Assembly: GCF_034929435.1 (NCBI RefSeq)
Contig: NZ_JAYFUM010000005.1
Location: 62,001 to 126,000, forward strand
Origin: Arcicella rigui
GTDB taxonomy: Bacteria > Bacteroidota > Bacteroidia > Cytophagales > Spirosomataceae
Reading direction: 5' to 3'
Length of the DNA stretch: 64,000 nt
Of this stretch, positions 43,636 through 51,835 are shown one piece after another; the stretch's first letter is position 1; each line of letters begins with the position of its first letter. A program made the position numbers and the translations under genes. The notes beneath the pieces are model-generated. The model was not told the DNA's origin. It saw only the letters and a list, made by a program, of their open reading frames with translations, and did not search any database.

Positions 43636-45997
43636 ATTTTTCCGTAAAATTGTACTGCAAGCCAATCACCACAGTACGTGGAGCGGCTGGTGTGAAGGTT
43701 GTTCTGTCAGTAGCATTATTACCTCTTGAAGCTTGGTTGGCATACAATTCGTCCGTCAAGTTCATGATATTGGTAAATACTTCAATGCCTTTGAAATTAT
43801 ACCCTGCACGGAAATTCAATATGCTTACACCCGAAAGTCCGAAAGCGGTTTTGTCATTGTACATCACCGTGTTAATTTGGTTTTGGTAGTACGACGACAA
43901 GCGTTGCCATTCGATAGCAGCACGCAAACCTTTCGCCCATTTTGGTTTGTAAGTGATTTCAGAATTAGCAATAAATGAAGGAGCTGAAGGCATATCTTTG
44001 CCATTTACGTTTTTCACTGCATCCGAAGCTCTCGTACTCAAAGTAAATTCGATAAAACGGTGAACGGCATTTGTTCCGCCAAAACGAATAAACCATTCTG
44101 AATTAGGTTTATAAGTAATGCCGTATTCGATACCTCTGTGCAAAGTTTTTCCAGCAGATTGATAGTCAGTAGAGTTGTCGGGCTGACGAATACTTAATAA
44201 TTCGTTTTTACCATTCATTTCATAATAGGCAACGTCGATATAAATTTTATTATCTAAAAACGAAGCCCAACCGCCTACTTCTTTGTTGTCGAAATAGGCA
44301 GGTGTTAAATTATAGTAAAATGGATTTGCACTTCCTACTGGGGTTTTACGGAAAACAGCCGTTAATCCTGGAGGCGAGAAGCCTTGTGAATAATTGGCAT
44401 AAATTCCTTTTCCGTTGCCTAAATCATAAGTTGCTCCGATTTTTGGCGTTACTTGGCTGTACTCTTTTGTACCTGTGGCGTTGTTGTCCAAATAGTTTAA
44501 ATAATCAAAAGCCATACGGTCGTAACGAAGCCCCAGTGAAAGTCTTAATTTTTGGATGGGTTCAAAATCAAATTGCGAGAATAAACCTGTATTGTAGATT
44601 TTAGCATCATATTTGGCTACAAAAACATCTGGATTTTCTTTTACCAAAGTATATTTTTCAACCGATTTTCCATCTGCACGCAGTTTTGCTGAAAGGTCGA
44701 TTGTATAAGAACGGTAAGGATTGGTTGAATAATCATAAGTACCACCGACTAACAAGCGAGCTTTCAAGAAATTGAATTTCTGTGAATGTTGTGCCAAAAC
44801 GCCATAAGAAGTAAAAGAATTATCATTGATTTCGCCTTTGGCCGTCGTCGCCCCAGTCGTCCAACGGATTGAATAACTTGGGTTTTGTCCGACAGTATTA
44901 TCACGGTAATATGGCGTAACGGTTGTTTCTGCATTCGCATTCCAAGTATGTTCTAAAGAGATTTTGGCACGAGTTGCCAATACTTTTCTGTAAGTAAAAT
45001 CAGTAGTTGACGAATACTCTCTTTTGTAAAATGCGATAGAGTCAACGCTTCCGCCTGTTTGTGAGTAGTAATCGTTATAAGCCAAAGTACCTACCAAGCG
45101 AGTTTTATCAGAAAGTTTATATTCGGCTCTGGCATTGAAAGAAGTTTTGTCGAAATCACTTCTTGTTTGCCAAGAATCTACTTGTTTCGCCACATAACCA
45201 CCTAAGTACAAACCAAATTTGCCAACTGTTGCACCTGCTCCGTATTGAATTCTTTTGTAACCATAATTATCAAACTGAATCCCCACTCTTGCCGTTGGCA
45301 CAGCCGTTGGGCGTTGTGTAATAAAGTTAATTGCACCGCCAACGGCTTCTGGGCCGTACAAAGAGGAAGCTGGGCCTTTTACTACTTCTACCGATGAAAC
45401 TGAAAATACATTCATTTCAATAATGGCATTGTGGTTGAAAACGCCCATAGGACGAATCGGCACGCCATCTTCTAAATACAAAAAGTAGGCAGCCGTTCCC
45501 ATTGGTTGACGAATCCCCATTCCGTGTTGTTCGTTGTTGTAGTTCATCATCACTACGCCCGGCGTTTTGTTGATGATTTCGTACATACTTGTTGGCTTGG
45601 CATCGTTAATCAAGGTTGAAGATAATTTTGAAATCGCCACAGGAGCTTCTGTACGCAAACTTGCTTCACGGTTGGCAGTTACTACTACTTGTTGAAGGTT
45701 TTCTACCGAAGGTTCTAAAGAAATACTGAGTGCTTGTTCGGCTTTGTAATCGACTTCTAAAGGCTGAAAACCAATGCTTGAGATCGAGATTTTATTGATT
45801 TTCTCCTTGGTTTTCAAGGCAAATTCACCGTTGATATTGGTAGTTGTTCCAGCCGTTGTGCCTAAAGCTCTTACGGAAGCACCTACTACGGGTTCTTTGG
45901 TAGAGTTGTCGAAAATTTTACCTTTAATGATTTGTTGAGCAAAAGAAGTACTTGTCGTCAATAAAATGACGAACATGAATTTGAAAATATTTTTCAT
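43634..45997 (-). CDS. TonB-dependent receptor of the metal locus
   Basis: This receptor has 787 residues from ATG 45997; a longer in-frame start at 46060 adds 21 non-signal residues and is rejected. Signal peptide (ending FAQ), carboxypeptidase-regulatory-like domain (~22-105), plug (~110-235; VEVVKGPASSLYGPEAVGGAINF) and barrel ending in F-T-E-K follow in order. The plug lacks a SusC-type SusD partner. With PepSY, MbnP, MbnH and YHS genes downstream it probably imports copper or a copper/iron chelate. The ligand cannot be read from sequence. Confidence 0.9.
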   Translation of the reverse strand: MKNIFKFMFVILLTTSTSFAQQIIKGKIFDNSTKEPVVGASVRALGTTAGTTTNINGEFALKTKEKINKISISSIGFQPLEVDYKAEQALSISLEPSVENLQQVVVTANREASLRTEAPVAISKLSSTLINDAKPTSMYEIINKTPGVVMMNYNNEQHGMGIRQPMGTAAYFLYLEDGVPIRPMGVFNHNAIIEMNVFSVSSVEVVKGPASSLYGPEAVGGAINFITQRPTAVPTARVGIQFDNYGYKRIQYGAGATVGKFGLYLGGYVAKQVDSWQTRSDFDKTSFNARAEYKLSDKTRLVGTLAYNDYYSQTGGSVDSIAFYKREYSSTTDFTYRKVLATRAKISLEHTWNANAETTVTPYYRDNTVGQNPSYSIRWTTGATTAKGEINDNSFTSYGVLAQHSQKFNFLKARLLVGGTYDYSTNPYRSYTIDLSAKLRADGKSVEKYTLVKENPDVFVAKYDAKIYNTGLFSQFDFEPIQKLRLSLGLRYDRMAFDYLNYLDNNATGTKEYSQVTPKIGATYDLGNGKGIYANYSQGFSPPGLTAVFRKTPVGSANPFYYNLTPAYFDNKEVGGWASFLDNKIYIDVAYYEMNGKNELLSIRQPDNSTDYQSAGKTLHRGIEYGITYKPNSEWFIRFGGTNAVHRFIEFTLSTRASDAVKNVNGKDMPSAPSFIANSEITYKPKWAKGLRAAIEWQRLSSYYQNQINTVMYNDKTAFGLSGVSILNFRAGYNFKGIEVFTNIMNLTDELYANQASRGNNATDRTTFTPAAPRTVVIGLQYNFTEK

Positions 45998-46181
45998 TTT
46001 GTTTGTATAAAATCGTTTCGATTTTGTCCACAAAAAACTGAAAACAGGTTTTGGGGACAATCATTTTTTCTTGAGAAATGAATAAGAAAGAAAGGTTCAG
46101 AAAGTACAGAACGCAGGAGCATTCATACAAAAACAGTCGTTTTTGCTGATACTTTAAGAACAAACCAGAAAAATGAAACGA

Positions 46182-46571
46182 TTAGACAATCGGAGGATGA
46201 AAAAGAGAAGTAGCAATACTTACTGAATTTTTAGTAAGAAAAGTGTATGTAGATTTTGTAGCAAGTGGTACATAAGCCCATTCTAAAGAGAATAATGGTT
46301 CGGCATCAAATACTTCTTCCATGATTTTCTTGATAGACTGCCCTTGTTTTTGCGTTTCTTTGGTGGCATTGTCTTCGGCTACTTTTTGGAGTTTTTTGGC
46401 TAAATAACAATGACCATTACAATTCATTTGTGGTTTGAAACGGTTTTCACAAAGGTTTTGAATGATGTACTCTTTTCTTAATTCAAAATCCAAATACACC
46501 ACAGGCACGAGTAACGTTTTTACGCTAATCAGCACCAAAAGCAGTAATGCTATGTAGTTTTTGGTTTTCAT
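46182..46571 (-). CDS. Small membrane-anchored protein with CNGHC motif
   Basis: This 129-residue protein has one N-terminal helix (~6-25), then a Cys cluster: NLCENRFKPQMNCNGHCYLAKKL holds C41, C51 and C55. The C-x-G-x-C-x-L-x-K-x-L pattern would suit a metal site. The C-terminus is hydrophobic and ends in HPPIV. I do not know a named family. It is first in the minus-strand metal locus, 185 bp ahead of the TonB receptor, so a part in metal handling or regulation is inferred. Confidence 0.65.
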   Translation of the reverse strand: MKTKNYIALLLLVLISVKTLLVPVVYLDFELRKEYIIQNLCENRFKPQMNCNGHCYLAKKLQKVAEDNATKETQKQGQSIKKIMEEVFDAEPLFSLEWAYVPLATKSTYTFLTKNSVSIATSLFHPPIV

Positions 46572-46663
46572 GGATTTTTAAATTTCACGCAATTTACAAC
46601 AGGAATAAATAGCTTGTACGAAAAAATACCAAATTGATGTAGATTGACTATCAAGAAAAACAT

Positions 46664-46713
46664 AATCGTCCATAATTTTTTGTTAGCTATTGAACAAAAA
46701 ATTATGGACGATT
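46664..46713. terminator. 21-bp perfect stem-loop
   Basis: 46664-46684 pairs perfectly with 46693-46713 around an 8-base loop. It lies after the DUF2911 gene (minus strand) and before the metal locus. The AT-rich stem and T-rich flank suit a terminator; an operator is the alternative. Confidence 0.75.
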
Positions 46714-46742
46714 TTAGTATAAAATACTTTATAAACAGTGTT

Positions 46743-47624
46743 TTATAAACTTGCTTTTTTCTTTTTCGCTGGAGTGTATGGAGCTGCCACTGGCAATTTT
46801 GTTTTGTACTCAGCTACGCCTTTTTCGATGGCATCTTTTAAGAAACCGAACGAATTAGTAGCATCAGCATTTAATAAAGCCAAAGCTTTCTGTGCTAAGG
46901 GAAAGGCTTCTGTGTAGTTGCCCAATTTGCTCAAAACCTGAGCTTTTACCCATACATTACGCACATTTTCACCGCCTGTCATAGAAGTATTGATGGCGGT
47001 AAGAGCTTGCTCAAACTTGCCTTTGCTCAAATAAAATTCAGCAGCAGCACGCATGGTGTTGGCGTGGTCGTTTACGGCTTTAGTGATGGCATTTTCAGCG
47101 ATTTTAGCAGTTTCTATAAAAATCGGAGCAGATACTTTTTTGTCTGCCCAGTAAATATTCAGATTAGCAGAAGTATCAGTAATATCAGAAAAATCAATGC
47201 TGAAAGATTCTGTTTTAGGAATCGTAAGGGCTTTTACAGAAGTACGTAAAACGTCTTTTTCTTTTGAATAGCTTTGTTCAGAAGCCGTAACGTCTTTGTT
47301 CAAAATCAATGTCCAATCTTCTTTGGTAGGAATCGAAAATACCGAATAAGTACCAGCCGCTACTTTTTGTCCGCCTAAAGTAATGTCATTTGAAAACGAA
47401 ATTTGCGTAGCAGCGTTTGCACCAGTACGCCATACTTTATCGTAGGCAATTAAACTTCCGAAAATTTCACGACCTCTTACATTTGGACGAGAATATTTCA
47501 CCGTAAAGTCAGTTGTACCTACTGTTTGTGAAACAGAAGCCGCAGAACTTGGCTGTGGTAAACGAAGTTGTGCCTTCGCCGATACACTAAGGCATACTAA
47601 AATACCTAAAAATAGTTTTTTCAT
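46743..47624 (-). CDS. DUF2911 protein with TPR-like tail
   Basis: This 293-residue secreted protein has a signal peptide (ending AKAQ). The DUF2911 domain (~20-160) is recognised by PSSAASVSQTVGTTDF, YSRPNVRGREIFG and VWRTGANAAT (~66-75). From ~170 to 270 a helical tail resembles tetratricopeptide repeats (RAAAEFYLSKGKFEQALTAI, AQVLSKLGNYTEAFPLAQKAL). The domain is frequent in Bacteroidota and has no established function. It is a single gene followed by a strong stem-loop. Confidence 0.88.
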   Translation of the reverse strand: MKKLFLGILVCLSVSAKAQLRLPQPSSAASVSQTVGTTDFTVKYSRPNVRGREIFGSLIAYDKVWRTGANAATQISFSNDITLGGQKVAAGTYSVFSIPTKEDWTLILNKDVTASEQSYSKEKDVLRTSVKALTIPKTESFSIDFSDITDTSANLNIYWADKKVSAPIFIETAKIAENAITKAVNDHANTMRAAAEFYLSKGKFEQALTAINTSMTGGENVRNVWVKAQVLSKLGNYTEAFPLAQKALALLNADATNSFGFLKDAIEKGVAEYKTKLPVAAPYTPAKKKKASL

Positions 47625-47778
47625 GTTTGATACGTTTTTGAATCTTTTAAACTCTACAAAAATATAGGACTAATACTCAAATCGCTGAATTTTTCGCTGA
47701 ATAGCTTTTTTAAAAGGATATTTTTTAGAACCTTTGAAATACGAAACATTACCGAACCATCCCAATTCTCTTAAAACT

Positions 47779-48312
47779 ATGCACAGAAATCAACTACTTC
47801 AATTACTCGACAATTATCGGCCCTACAATGAAACAGAAAGAAAATTTCATCAAGAAATTGGTGATTTTGTAAAGGCAAATCCTTCTTGTTTTGAAAGGTC
47901 TTTATTGGTAGGTCATGTAACGGCATCAGCTTGGATTTTGGATAAAACCAGAGCTTTTACTTTATTAACACATCACAAAAAACTTAATCAGTGGTTTCAG
48001 ACGGGCGGACATTGCGATGGAGACTCGGATGTGCTAAGAGTAGCCTTGAAGGAAGCACAAGAGGAAACAGGTTTGAAAAACATAAGTGTTATTAGTCCAG
48101 AAATTTTTGATATTGATATTCACATCATTCCCGAACGCAAAGGAATTCCTGTGCATTTGCATTATGATGTTCGTTTTTTGTTAGAAGCAGACATGAACGA
48201 AAATGTAACGGTTTCTTCAGAATCAACGGCTTTGAAATGGATTCCACTTTCACAAGTTTCAGAGTATAACGATAGCGACTCTATTATGCGAATGGTGGAG
48301 AAAAGCCTTTAG
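47779..48312 (+). CDS. NUDIX hydrolase
   Basis: This protein has 177 residues from ATG 47779; an in-frame TTG at 47734 is a weaker start. The Nudix box reads GHCDGDSDVLRVALKEAQEETGL. The EE-T-G-L end and acidic metal ligands are intact, but the usual first Glu is Ser/Asp and the Arg of R-E is Lys. Nudix enzymes hydrolyse nucleoside diphosphates linked to other moieties; the substrate is unknown. The altered box resembles small Nudix subgroups such as those acting on isopentenyl diphosphate or sugar nucleotides, without proof. Confidence 0.87.
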   Translation: MHRNQLLQLLDNYRPYNETERKFHQEIGDFVKANPSCFERSLLVGHVTASAWILDKTRAFTLLTHHKKLNQWFQTGGHCDGDSDVLRVALKEAQEETGLKNISVISPEIFDIDIHIIPERKGIPVHLHYDVRFLLEADMNENVTVSSESTALKWIPLSQVSEYNDSDSIMRMVEKSL

Positions 48313-48497
48313 GATTTGGGATTGGTGATTTCGGATTTGAGATTTTTTTTAGCTTTCAGTCTTCGGTTGTCGGCTTTCGGTCTTCTGTATTTAGTTTTCT
48401 TTCTTTAAAAGTATAAAACAGTAAAAATCCCAAATCCGAAGACTGAAATCCGAAAGCCAAAAAAATCCCAAATCCGAAATCACCAATCCCACATCCT
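48312..48497. repeat. Heptad array, ccgaaat family, inverted arms between convergent genes
   Basis: The left arm (about 48313-48390: ggatttgggattggtgatttcgg, cttcggttgtcggctttcgg) and the right arm (about 48427-48495: cccaaatccgaagactg, ccgaaatcaccaatccc) mirror each other. It lies between the convergent NUDIX and NRDE genes. Confidence 0.85.
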
Positions 48498-49212
48498 AAA
48501 GCACTCTATACCTCAAAGCCTCCTCTGCCAACAAATCGTGGAAAGAAAAGGATAAGTATGCCTCTTGTTTTACTATTTGAAACACACATTGCGTTACTAA
48601 TTCATCATTTCTGTTTACTCGCATATCATTGTGGAGGTCGCCAGTACCGCCATTCAAATGGAAATCTATTACTTCTTCGGCTGTTTTATGCGGAAATTTT
48701 TCTTGAAAATCAGCAAACCATTTTTCTCGCAGATGCCTAATTTCATCGCTATACAAAGTAGCCGACGACCAAATATGCGATTCGTTCGGATTTTTCTTGC
48801 TTTGATAAAGTGTTTTTCCATCCCAACGAATTTCAAGAATGGCTCTTTTTCCGTTTTGATGCGAAAGAATGACTAAAGTAAAATTTTCAATGCCCTCAAA
48901 ATCATATTGTTGGATAAAATGTTCAGGGCAATTGAACTTGAAAAAATCTAAAATAATTTGTCCTCTACTTTGTCGGTAAGGTGGGGTAGGAGTATGCTTT
49001 TGAAAAGCTCCATTCAACAAACAAAGCGTAAAATCTTCGGAAGTAGCCAGCCAAGTACCACCAGCCAAAGCATCTTTTGGGAAAAAAACTGTTTTCCCGT
49101 GGATATTATATTTTTTGGGAGGAATCGCTTTGGGGCGTGCCACAGCTTCATCACGATTATTCGTCAAGATAAAACCGCCTTGATTATCAGGTAAGTACGT
49201 TAAAACACACAT
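48496..49212 (-). CDS. NRDE-family protein (TANGO2-like)
   Basis: This 238-residue protein begins MCVLTYLPDNQGGFILTNNRDEAVARP. The N-R-D-E motif (residues ~19-22) defines the family, and an N-terminal Cys exposed after Met removal is typical of the Ntn-like fold suggested for it. GGTWLATSEDF (~52-62) and the C-terminal Y-L-S-F-S strand also fit. Function is unclear; human TANGO2 is linked to lipid and heme homeostasis. It is 29 bp after the DinB gene and so probably co-transcribed. Confidence 0.88.
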   Translation of the reverse strand: MCVLTYLPDNQGGFILTNNRDEAVARPKAIPPKKYNIHGKTVFFPKDALAGGTWLATSEDFTLCLLNGAFQKHTPTPPYRQSRGQIILDFFKFNCPEHFIQQYDFEGIENFTLVILSHQNGKRAILEIRWDGKTLYQSKKNPNESHIWSSATLYSDEIRHLREKWFADFQEKFPHKTAEEVIDFHLNGGTGDLHNDMRVNRNDELVTQCVFQIVKQEAYLSFSFHDLLAEEALRYRVL

Positions 49213-49241
49213 TGAATAAAATGATTAAAACAGAACAACAA

Positions 49242-49745
49242 TTAAGCTTCCACACGCTTTCTGTATTGAATAGTAGAATGAGCTACGCCAAAATCAGGAG
49301 CAATGGCTATTTCTGGATGAACTTCGTTAAGTCCTATTTTAATAATCGCTAAATGATGAATGGTATGTTCGATAAGATAGACCAATTCTCGGAAATAATT
49401 ACTTTGAATTTCTATGGCTTTGTCCATGCCAAAAGCACTTTGAAGTACCAAAGTAGTATCTGTTTGCTCTTCTTTCAAGCGATTTTTGATTGTACTCAGT
49501 ACTTCTAAAGTATAATTTCTATCGAGTTCAATGGTTAAATTTCGTTCACGAGCATCATAATTGACCTTTCCCGTTTCTAAGCCTTTTAAAAGACAAAGAT
49601 AAAATTCAGTAATATGCCTGACGTGTTGCCCTACCGAATGCTGATGCAAAGGCTCAAGCATTTCTTGATAGACCAAACAGTCCAAATCTTCCAACAAATC
49701 AGTTAGTTGATGAAGAATGTCTATGTTAATTTTTTGAAGTATCAT
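49242..49745 (-). CDS. DinB-family four-helix protein
   Basis: This protein has 167 residues from ATG 49745; a TTG four codons upstream is the alternative. The DinB/YfiT four-helix bundle has its metal His residues: GQHVRHI near residues ~40-46 and EHTIHHLAI near ~129-137. Family members are damage- or stress-induced metal proteins, some acting as thiol transferases. The specific role is not known. It is encoded directly ahead of the NRDE gene on the same strand. Confidence 0.85.
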   Translation of the reverse strand: MILQKINIDILHQLTDLLEDLDCLVYQEMLEPLHQHSVGQHVRHITEFYLCLLKGLETGKVNYDARERNLTIELDRNYTLEVLSTIKNRLKEEQTDTTLVLQSAFGMDKAIEIQSNYFRELVYLIEHTIHHLAIIKIGLNEVHPEIAIAPDFGVAHSTIQYRKRVEA

Positions 49746-49789
49746 TTGAAAACACAATTTGGTGGTAAATAATGTTTAGTTTGCTTGAA

Positions 49790-50323
49790 TCACAGAGCAA
49801 CCGCATTGACAATAATGGCAAAAGTAACATTATCGCTCATGCCGATTGTCCCGCCTCCAACCGCCCAGTTTCGTCGGTTAATACTTGTACTTCCCTCAAA
49901 AGTGGCATTTGTTCCGTTCTGTTTGAAAGTAAAAGGTATTTTGATGTTTTGAGTTTTGTCTTTCATCGTCAAGTCAAAATAGCCGATATAATTCTCGCCA
50001 TCACGTTCAATTTTTGTCGATTTCATCTTGATAGTCGGATATTTAGCTACATTGAAAAAGTCTTCTTTTTCTTTAAGATGTCTGTTTCTCAAGCTGTTGT
50101 CGGTATCAATTGTAGCGGCATCTACCGAAGCCACAATACTGGCGTTTGACAAGTCTTTTGGGTCGAATTTTATTTGTCCGACAAAGCCCTTAAATTTTCC
50201 TTCAACGTTTGAGCCAAGCATTCTTATTTTGAAAGAAACACCAGCCGTTACGGGTTTCCACTGCTGTGCAAAACTACCGATAGCGATATGTACGAAGACC
50301 AAAGCAAGAAAGATTTTTTTCAT
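49790..50323 (-). CDS. YceI-family periplasmic protein
   Basis: This protein has 177 residues from ATG 50323, where a signal peptide (MKKIFLALVFVHIAIGSFAQ) begins; a TTG at 50335 is rejected. The YceI lipocalin-like barrel is recognised by VSFKIRMLGSNVEGKFKGF, D-A-x-T-I-D-T-D (~77-85), HLKEKEDFFNVAKYP and the C-terminal strand. YceI proteins bind isoprenoid-like lipids. Gene order DM13, beta-barrel, YceI on one strand with short gaps (268 and 18 bp of non-coding or less) suggests one operon. Confidence 0.9.
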   Translation of the reverse strand: MKKIFLALVFVHIAIGSFAQQWKPVTAGVSFKIRMLGSNVEGKFKGFVGQIKFDPKDLSNASIVASVDAATIDTDNSLRNRHLKEKEDFFNVAKYPTIKMKSTKIERDGENYIGYFDLTMKDKTQNIKIPFTFKQNGTNATFEGSTSINRRNWAVGGGTIGMSDNVTFAIIVNAVAL

Positions 50324-50341
50324 TTGATTGTTCAAAGAGCG

Positions 50342-51073
50342 TTAAAATTTATAAGAAATAGCTATTAAAGGCAAAAGGCTTTTATAACGCCAACGGTCGT
50401 TTTGTTCATTGGCTACGTTTACTTTTTTGGTACTTGTGTATTCTGAAAACATAAAACTAAGTCCTGCTCTGATACCAACATTTTCATTCAACCAGTAGCG
50501 TACAAATATTTCTGAATTCAGACTTCCTAAATCTGAATCGCTGACTAATAATAAATTGAAAGGAGTAGGCTTTGCTTCGGAAATGGCAGAACCATCTGTA
50601 AATGTTCTTTTTGAAGCTTTAGAAATCAATGTACCGTTTTGTTTAGCACCGAAAGTATAACCAATGGCATCAATGTTAATGCCAGCCTCCAATTTGGTAC
50701 TAATGGCATATTGAAGATTAATGGATACATTCAAGGCATTTACTTGGATGTTTTTCAAGTTCAAAGTATCAATATTGGCAATAATATCATCCGAAACCAA
50801 AGCCGCAAAACTGGATTTCCCAGAAGTAAGCGAAGCTGGAGCGGTACGAGTTTCAATATCTTTTGCCCAAAACGAACTCAGTCTTAGTCCATAACCTGCT
50901 TTAAAACGATTGGTTTTGCCAACGCCAAACATTTTTGTATAAGAAAAAGCTGATGAAAAACTTTTTCCTACTGCAAAGCCTGCGTCAATCGTTTGATACG
51001 ATTTTTCAAAGCTTTGTGAAAAACTTTGCCAAGCAGCAAAATTCAAGAATAAACATACTAAGATTTTTTTCAT
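50342..51073 (-). CDS. Predicted outer-membrane beta-barrel
   Basis: This 243-residue protein has a signal peptide (ending SFSQ) and a regular alternation of amphipathic strands to the final L-P-L-I-A-I-S-Y-K-F, the C-terminal aromatic signal of outer-membrane barrels. It resembles the barrel often encoded with YceI in Bacteroidota (DUF5777-like), but I do not see a diagnostic motif. It lies 18 bp ahead of the YceI start on the same strand. Confidence 0.65.
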   Translation of the reverse strand: MKKILVCLFLNFAAWQSFSQSFEKSYQTIDAGFAVGKSFSSAFSYTKMFGVGKTNRFKAGYGLRLSSFWAKDIETRTAPASLTSGKSSFAALVSDDIIANIDTLNLKNIQVNALNVSINLQYAISTKLEAGINIDAIGYTFGAKQNGTLISKASKRTFTDGSAISEAKPTPFNLLLVSDSDLGSLNSEIFVRYWLNENVGIRAGLSFMFSEYTSTKKVNVANEQNDRWRYKSLLPLIAISYKF

Positions 51074-51113
51074 TTGTAAATGATTTTTATAATTTCAGAA
51101 ATACATTTCATGA

Positions 51114-51542
51114 TTATTTTGCCAATTTGGCACTACCAAAAAGCACACTAAATTGTTTGCACCAAACAAGTACATATTGATGTTTTGGGGTGATACTTCC
51201 ATTGGGAATTTCGAGGGAAAATGTACCCGTGTTTCCCAGTTTTGCTACACTGATGGCGTTGCTTGGGCGAGTGTCTTCAGACAAATAAATGTATAAATCA
51301 GGCCCTTGCTCGGTATTGAATTGCTGAAACGACAAGTATTTTTTCTGTGGGTCTTGGCTATCGCTGATAAGTTTTACAGAACCCGAAACCTGATGCACAC
51401 CATTCATAAAAATGCCTTCGGCTTCTTTTGTGCCATCTTGAATACTGGGTTTTGGTGTTTGATTGAGTGGTTGTAGTTCAATGTCTTTTACACATGATGA
51501 AAGACAAATACAAACAAATAAAGAGAAGATGATTTTTTTCAT
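51114..51542 (-). CDS. DM13-domain lipoprotein
   Basis: This 142-residue lipoprotein has its lipobox LSSC (C17). The DM13 domain spans ~40-140: VSGSVKLISD, LSFQQFNTEQGPDLYIYLSEDT, and the C-terminal VLVWCKQFSVLFGSAKL with the conserved Cys. DM13 has been proposed to take part in electron transfer. It is first of the DM13/beta-barrel/YceI operon, 40 bp ahead of the barrel gene. Confidence 0.87.
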   Translation of the reverse strand: MKKIIFSLFVCICLSSCVKDIELQPLNQTPKPSIQDGTKEAEGIFMNGVHQVSGSVKLISDSQDPQKKYLSFQQFNTEQGPDLYIYLSEDTRPSNAISVAKLGNTGTFSLEIPNGSITPKHQYVLVWCKQFSVLFGSAKLAK

Positions 51543-51835
51543 GGCTTTTTGATTTTATGTTTCAAAGTTGCCATGATTGACTGAAAGAGAAAGTCGGCTA
51601 AGTGACCTTTCGAGAAAATTGTCGTCAAGGATATGAATGTGAAGACGCTGAAATAGCTAAAAGAATAATATCCATAAACATAGGATAATTGCAGTTGAGT
51701 GCTTTTTTTGAAAAAAATTACACATCGACTCAAAGTAAAGATAGATAAAACAAGTATTTTTGAGGATAACTTCTTAAATTCACATCGAAGGAAAGAGAAC
51801 CCATAAAAATTTGCCCCATAATACCCAAACGCCCT

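Noticed and set aside
49772..50149. Plus-strand ORF of 125 residues opposite the YceI gene
   Set aside because: It is antisense to a well-supported YceI gene and has no signal, domain or start context.
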